DNA from: an uncultured Oscillospiraceae bacterium | GTDB lineage: Bacteria > Bacillota > Clostridia > Oscillospirales > Acutalibacteraceae | DNA: 9,592 bases | Assembly (NCBI GenBank): GCA_900552115.1 | Contig: URYP01000081.1 | Coordinates: 1-9,592 of the forward strand | Direction of reading: 5' to 3' | Shown here: one piece after another, positions 6,275 to 9,592 of the stretch | Layout: each line of letters starts with the position of its first letter | How positions within the stretch are numbered: position 1 is the stretch's first letter | The notes under the pieces: model-generated | Databases searched by the model: none | The model's input: only the letters and a program-made list of their open reading frames with translations | Told to the model about the DNA's origin: nothing | Program-made: the position numbers and the translations under genes

Positions 6275-7141
6275 ATGCCGGATGGAAAGGCACCCCGCAA
6301 ATCTTCGGGCGCCCGTCATTCCGCCGGGCGCTCTGGAGAGGGAAAATCCGCTCCGGGACTTCAGATGGTGGCGGTGCAGAGCATTGCCTGCGCCGCCATC
6401 CTTCTGATTACCCTTCTGTTAAAACTCGCAGGTGGAGATGCATACACACAGCTCAAAGCCTCGTTCCAGCAGGCGGTCATGGATAATTCCGTAATGGCCA
6501 CCATTGCGGCGCTGTTTGATACGAAGGAACCCGACCAAAAGAAAACCGTTGGCGGAAAACCCGGCGATACCTCTACCACCACTACAGGCGATTCCACCAA
6601 AACGACCACCACGACCACCACCGGAACAGGTACCGGAAACGCGCAAGGGAAGCCGGATGAAAAACCGGAGGTGATGTCGGTGGGGAAGACGCTGGTGGAA
6701 CCGCCCAAGGGTTCGTCGTTCGTCAAGCTGCAGACCAACCTGGTCGCCCGCCTGCCGGTGGACACCGGCGTGCTGACGTCCGGTTATGGTTACCGCGATA
6801 ATCCCACCGGAGCGGGAACCCAGTTCCATGGCGGCGTGGATATTGCGGCAGACCAGGGCGACCCTATCTACGCCATGTTTTTCGGAGTCGTTGTCGAGGC
6901 CGGAAGCAGCGACAGCTACGGCAATTATATTCAGATTTATCACGGTAACGGGCTGGAAATTCTATACGCCCACTGCTCGAAAATCGTAGCCAAAATCGGC
7001 GATACGGTCAAGGCCGGCACCAAGGTGGCTCTGGTGGGCGCTACCGGGGATGCCAGCGGGAACCACGTCCATATCGAGGCATACCAGGACGAGGTGCGGT
7101 ACGATCCCACCGGTGTGGTGCCGGTGGCGGCGTATGCTTGA
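6275..7141 (+). CDS. spoIVFA: Membrane-anchored M23 (LytM) peptidase-like protein, SpoIVFA type
   Basis: Probable SpoIVFA-like regulator of the SpoIVFB protease in the outer forespore membrane. The start ATG at 6275 is preferred because AGGAG (6261-6265), overlapping the spoIVA stop, lies 9 nt upstream; the ATG at 6266 directly abuts that site. The 288-aa protein has a basic N-terminus, one membrane helix (about 31-50), a Thr/Gly-rich low-complexity linker (about 97-122), and a C-terminal M23 domain (about 160-288). The zinc and catalytic residues all look intact: H185 and D189 in FHGGVD, H233 in YAHC, and H264/H266 in NHVHIE. B. subtilis SpoIVFA has, as recalled, a degenerate M23 domain, so this protein could be a real endopeptidase. 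SpoIIQ has a similar layout (helix plus LytM, active in clostridia), but the 8-bp overlap with the M50 gene favours SpoIVFA. Confidence is high for the domain, moderate for the name. Confidence 0.82.
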   Translation: MPDGKAPRKSSGARHSAGRSGEGKSAPGLQMVAVQSIACAAILLITLLLKLAGGDAYTQLKASFQQAVMDNSVMATIAALFDTKEPDQKKTVGGKPGDTSTTTTGDSTKTTTTTTTGTGTGNAQGKPDEKPEVMSVGKTLVEPPKGSSFVKLQTNLVARLPVDTGVLTSGYGYRDNPTGAGTQFHGGVDIAADQGDPIYAMFFGVVVEAGSSDSYGNYIQIYHGNGLEILYAHCSKIVAKIGDTVKAGTKVALVGATGDASGNHVHIEAYQDEVRYDPTGVVPVAAYA

Positions 7142-7727
7142 GTGGACCATCGGTAAAATCCGGCTATCGGTCAGCGTGCCATTTTTCGCTTCGCTTTTGG
7201 TGCTGATGCTGGCGGACTCCGGCAGCATCCCGCTGTGGTGCGTGGCGGCTTCGCTCATGCATGAGGCCGGACATGTCGTGGCCGTATTGCTGCTCGGCAA
7301 CCAGCCGGTGCGGGTGGAGCTGGGTGTTTTCGGCATGCGTATGATGCAGCAGGACACGACGGCTCTGGGATACAAGCGGCAGATCGCCGTCCTGCTTGCG
7401 GGTCCGGCGGTCAATCTGCTGTGCGCCGGCGTTCTGTTTGCCGCCGGGCAGCCGGGAATGATTATGGGTGTGCACCTGATTATCGGGCTATTCAATCTGC
7501 TGCCCATCGAACCGCTGGACGGCGGGCAAGCGCTGCTCTGCCTGCTAGCCCTGCGCGGTGAGATCGGCAAGGCGGAAAAAGCTGTTTTCGCGCTTTCCCT
7601 GGTCCTCCTGTTTCTTCTGCTGGTATGTGGGTTTACCCTGCTGCTGGCCGGAGGCTATAACTTTACGCTCCTGGCGGTCAGCCTGTACCTTTGCCTGTTG
7701 ATCGCCTTTAAACATAAACGGTCATAA
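7134..7727 (+). CDS. spoIVFB: SpoIVFB-type M50 intramembrane metalloprotease
   Basis: Site-2-protease family enzyme; the B. subtilis homologue cuts pro-sigma-K inside the mother cell. The ATG at 7134 (MLEWTIGK) is chosen over an upstream in-frame ATG at 7050 because the latter would overlap the M23 gene deeply and encode a non-family N-terminus. The 8-bp overlap with that gene suggests translational coupling, and the ribosome binding site is weak (GGTGGCGG). The 197-aa protein is almost all membrane segments. The zinc motif HEAGH gives H43, E44 and H47, the same numbers as in B. subtilis. The second zinc-site motif NLLPIEPLDGG supplies D129. It is much shorter than B. subtilis SpoIVFB (288 aa): it ends with a basic tail just after the last helix and lacks the C-terminal CBS domain that senses ATP. 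A rhomboid or other S2P paralogue is less likely given the spoIVA/M23 context. Pro-sigma-K is the inferred substrate; its gene is not in view. Confidence 0.92.
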   Translation: MLEWTIGKIRLSVSVPFFASLLVLMLADSGSIPLWCVAASLMHEAGHVVAVLLLGNQPVRVELGVFGMRMMQQDTTALGYKRQIAVLLAGPAVNLLCAGVLFAAGQPGMIMGVHLIIGLFNLLPIEPLDGGQALLCLLALRGEIGKAEKAVFALSLVLLFLLLVCGFTLLLAGGYNFTLLAVSLYLCLLIAFKHKRS

Positions 7728-7729
7728 CA

Positions 7730-7759
7730 AATCCCCGGAAACCAATGTTTCCGGGGATT
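7730..7759. terminator. Bidirectional hairpin between convergent spoIVFB and mtnN
   Basis: A perfect 13-bp stem, AATCCCCGGAAAC (7730-7742) with GTTTCCGGGGATT (7747-7759), closes on the loop CAAT. It starts 3 bp after the spoIVFB stop and lies 14 bp past the mtnN stop on the other strand. The T-tracts are short on both sides, but the stem is strong and the position between convergent genes fits a shared terminator. Confidence 0.85.
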
Positions 7760-7773
7760 CCGTTTATACGGGT

Positions 7774-8463
7774 CTACTGAATATCCATTTTTTCAATGAG
7801 AGCCGCGACGATATCGGCGGCAACTGCGGCGGCCCGGGCCCCGTTTTGTTCATAGGATTCCATGCCCTCATGTGCCTGCGTATCGGTAATGGTTCGGACA
7901 GCCAGGAAAGGGATGCTGTTTACAAAGCAAACATGCGCGATACTGGCGGTTTCCATGTCGGCAGATAATGGGCTATGTTTCTGGCGGATTTCCTGCCGCT
8001 TTTCATTTTCAATAAACTGTTCGCCCGTAACCATTTTGCCAATGTAGATTGGCCGCGCGGAATCGGCGGCGTATTCCCGGGCAACAGCGAGGAGCTTTTC
8101 ATTCGCGGGAAAACCGGCGCTTTTCAGCCAGGGATGGAACTCGGTCAAGATAGATTCATCGACGTCATGATAGACGGCCTGTTCCGAAATAACGGTGTCA
8201 AAGGGCTTGAGACGTTCATCAATGCCGCCGGCTGCTCCCGCATTAAAGATTACGTCTGCATGAAAATGATCGATCAGCACCTGTGCCGCAACCGCGGCGT
8301 TTACCTTGCAGACACCGCTGAATACAGCCACAGCGTCAGCCCCGCTGATAGTGCCTTCATAAAATGTCAGCATGACCTTTTTCGTTGTGTTTGTTATCGC
8401 CATTTTATCTAGAAAAGGAGCCAGCTCCGTATCGTCCGCACATATAATCCCGATTCTGCTCAT
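7774..8463 (-). CDS. mtnN: 5'-methylthioadenosine/S-adenosylhomocysteine nucleosidase
   Basis: Cytoplasmic enzyme that hydrolyses MTA and SAH to adenine plus the thioribose or S-ribosylhomocysteine. It feeds methionine salvage and the activated methyl cycle, removes products that inhibit SAM enzymes, and supplies the LuxS substrate. The start at 8463 (MSRIGII) is chosen because AAGGAG lies 9 nt upstream; the ATG at 8481 overlaps that site. The 229-aa length is normal for the family. Visible motifs are the N-terminal strand IGII followed by E13 at the position of the E. coli catalytic acid E12, the NAGAAGGID ribose/phosphate-site loop (about 74-82), the substrate-binding DMET (M171, E172) and the catalytic aspartate D194 in VRTITDT. 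The N-terminal loop reads CADDTEL where GAMEEEV is usual, a modest divergence. The gene has its own promoter, is convergent with spoIVFB, and interrupts an otherwise expected spoIVFB-radical SAM neighbourhood. Confidence 0.95.
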   Translation of the reverse strand: MSRIGIICADDTELAPFLDKMAITNTTKKVMLTFYEGTISGADAVAVFSGVCKVNAAVAAQVLIDHFHADVIFNAGAAGGIDERLKPFDTVISEQAVYHDVDESILTEFHPWLKSAGFPANEKLLAVAREYAADSARPIYIGKMVTGEQFIENEKRQEIRQKHSPLSADMETASIAHVCFVNSIPFLAVRTITDTQAHEGMESYEQNGARAAAVAADIVAALIEKMDIQ

Positions 8464-8490
8464 AGGTATTTCTCCTTCCATTTTTGACCT

Positions 8491-8520
8491 ATTGTATCAT
8501 GTCCGCTAAAAAAAGGCCAA
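8491..8520 (-). promoter_or_regulatory. Sigma-A promoter of mtnN
   Basis: On the minus strand, TTGGCC (complement of 8515-8520, 4 of 6 to TTGACA) is followed after 18 bp by TACAAT (complement of 8491-8496, 5 of 6), with a TGA extended -10 just before it. Transcription would start near 8484, giving a leader of about 20 bases with the AAGGAG site. No SAM or SAH riboswitch could fit in that length. Confidence 0.7.
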
Positions 8521-8559
8521 CCCCGGGCGGAAATCACACCCATTTTCTCCATCAGGCCA

Positions 8560-8588
8560 TTGAAAACGCCGATGGTATCCGGTATAAT
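8560..8588 (+). promoter_or_regulatory. Sigma-A promoter of the radical SAM gene
   Basis: TTGAAA (8560-8565) and a consensus TATAAT (8583-8588) are separated by the ideal 17 bp. It sits about 65 bp upstream of the radical SAM start codon and points at it. This gives the downstream cluster vegetative expression independent of the sigma-E operon on its left. Confidence 0.88.
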
Positions 8589-8598
8589 AGCCTAAAAA

Positions 8599-8636
8599 CA
8601 CTTGATAAGTGAAGGACAGGCCCCCACTGGCGGGCC
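8599..8636 (+). other. Two small hairpins in the 5' leader of the radical SAM gene
   Basis: In the predicted leader, CACTT-GAT-AAGTG (8599-8611) and GGCCC (8619-8623) with GGGCC (8632-8636) form two short stems just before the AGGAGG ribosome binding site (8640-8645). The second could affect ribosome access. Stems this short can occur by chance. Confidence 0.3.
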
Positions 8637-8651
8637 GGTAGGAGGATGGCT

Positions 8652-9592
8652 ATGGACAGCCGCATAGAGGGCCTGCTCTCGCAGGTGCAAAAACCCGGGC
8701 GCTATTCGGGGGGAGAGCTCAACAGCGTGGTCAAACCGCTCAATGAGGTGGAAATCCGCTACGCGTTTTGTTTTCCAGACCTGTACGAGGTGGGTATGTC
8801 CCACTTGGGAATGAAAATACTATACAGCTTACTCAATAATATGGAGGGCGTCTGGTGTGAGCGGGTCTTTGCTCCGGATACCGATATGGAAGACCTGATG
8901 CGGTCAAACGGGGTGGACTTGTTCGGCCTCGAAAGCCGGGATTCCATCCGTTCGTTCGATTTTATCGGGTTTACGCTCCAGTATGAGATGAGTTATACCG
9001 GTGTGCTCAACATGCTGGAACTGGCCGGCGTTCCACTGCTGGCGAAGGATCGGGACGATTCCTGTCCCATCGTGGTGGCGGGCGGACCATGCGCCTGCAA
9101 TCCGGAGCCGCTGGCGGACTTTGTGGACGTTTTTTCCCTGGGTGAAGGGGAGGAAGCCACCGTCGAGTTGACCGAGCTTTACCGCAAACACAAACGCAAG
9201 GGCTTCTGCAAGGCGGCTTTCCTGCGGGAGGCGGCGCAGATCGAGGGACATTACGTCCCCTCCCTATATGACGTCAGCTATAACGAGGACGGGACCATCC
9301 ATGCGGTGACGCCGAAAGACGGCGCGCCGGCAAAGGTACGCAAGCGGATTATGATGGACATGGACGCGTCCTTCTATCCTGAAAAATTTGTGGTGCCGTT
9401 TACTGAGATTGTACACGACCGGGCGGTCAGCGAAATTTTCCGGGGCTGTATCCGCGGCTGCCGTTTCTGCCAGGCAGGTTTCATCTATCGCCCGGTGCGG
9501 GAAAAATCCCCCGAGGTGATCGACCGCCAGAGCCACAGCCTATGCGGCACCAGCGGATATGAGGAGTTTTCCCTGTCGTCTCTGTCCACCAG
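8652..9592 (+). CDS. TIGR03960-type radical SAM protein (N-terminal part, cut by window end)
   Basis: The reading frame is open from ATG 8652 to the window edge (313 codons plus two bases), so the C-terminus is missing. AGGAGG (8640-8645) is 6 nt before this ATG; an in-frame ATG at 8646 abuts the site and is less likely. The N-terminal part (about 30-220) resembles a B12-binding-like fold, with FPDLYEVGMSHLG, an AGGPCACNPEPLADF segment and LGEGEE. The radical SAM [4Fe-4S] motif CxxxCxxC is RGCIRGCRFCQAG (C266, C270, C273). This order is that of the TIGR03960 family, whose reaction is not established. In many clostridia it precedes TIGR03936, RNase G and the L21/L27 ribosomal genes; those would lie just to the right. 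It could bind cobalamin, but the DxHxxG motif of classical B12 domains is not seen. Family call is strong; function unknown. Confidence 0.9.
   Translation, partial: MDSRIEGLLSQVQKPGRYSGGELNSVVKPLNEVEIRYAFCFPDLYEVGMSHLGMKILYSLLNNMEGVWCERVFAPDTDMEDLMRSNGVDLFGLESRDSIRSFDFIGFTLQYEMSYTGVLNMLELAGVPLLAKDRDDSCPIVVAGGPCACNPEPLADFVDVFSLGEGEEATVELTELYRKHKRKGFCKAAFLREAAQIEGHYVPSLYDVSYNEDGTIHAVTPKDGAPAKVRKRIMMDMDASFYPEKFVVPFTEIVHDRAVSEIFRGCIRGCRFCQAGFIYRPVREKSPEVIDRQSHSLCGTSGYEEFSLSSLST

Noticed and set aside
7050..7133. Upstream ATG extending SpoIVFB by 28 residues
   Set aside because: The extension overlaps the M23 domain end and gives an Arg/Thr-rich N-terminus foreign to the family. From the ATG at 7134 the zinc motif residues fall at 43, 44 and 47 as in B. 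subtilis.
1..9592. CRISPR array, tRNA/rRNA genes, transposase or phage genes
   Set aside because: I saw no regularly spaced repeats, no tRNA cloverleaf or rRNA segment, and no transposase or integrase-like reading frame in the window.

Overview
The window looks like chromosome from a spore-forming Clostridia (Firmicutes/Bacillota) bacterium, probably an Oscillospiraceae/Ruminococcaceae-like gut lineage. The reasons are the sporulation genes (spoIVA, a spoIVFA/spoIVFB-type pair), strong AGGAGG-type ribosome binding sites, sigma-E- and sigma-A-like promoters, and a base composition that looks by eye to be in the mid-50s percent GC. The assignment is inference; no search was run.

Layout. (1) Positions 1-3802, minus strand: an operon-like pair. 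It has a large secreted protein built of tandem CBM6/35-like carbohydrate-binding modules plus InlB-type repeats, then, 22 bp downstream, a 42-residue leader-like peptide, then a strong 15-bp-stem terminator. (2) Positions 3803-4114: a 312-bp gap holding a structured, palindrome-rich leader, an AT-rich promoter region, a pair of direct repeats with a 21-bp period, and the terminator of the next gene. (3) Positions 4115-4627, minus: a corrinoid adenosyltransferase (cobA/btuR type). (4) Positions 4716-7727, plus: a sigma-E promoter followed by spoIVA, an M23 peptidase-like gene (spoIVFA position) and an M50 site-2 protease (spoIVFB), closely spaced or overlapping and so probably one mother-cell operon. 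(5) Positions 7774-8463, minus: an MTA/SAH nucleosidase gene convergent with spoIVFB, sharing a hairpin terminator with it. (6) Positions 8652-9592, plus: the first 313 codons of a TIGR03960-type radical SAM protein with its own sigma-A promoter, cut by the window edge.

How the genes work together. SpoIVA is the ATPase that forms the basement layer of the spore coat on the mother-cell face of the forespore membrane. SpoIVFA and SpoIVFB form the membrane complex that activates pro-sigma-K. One sigma-E transcript carrying all three would couple coat assembly to the late sigma switch; in B. subtilis these are separate loci. The radical SAM gene is the usual start of a clostridial cluster (TIGR03960, TIGR03936, RNase G, ribosomal L21/L27) that often follows spoIVFAB; here the nucleosidase gene sits between them in reverse orientation. 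The CBM protein and peptide on the left are accessory and unrelated in function.

The least explained parts are the 42-aa peptide, the structured leader and 21-bp direct repeats upstream of the CBM gene, and the unusual features of the SpoIVFA/SpoIVFB pair.
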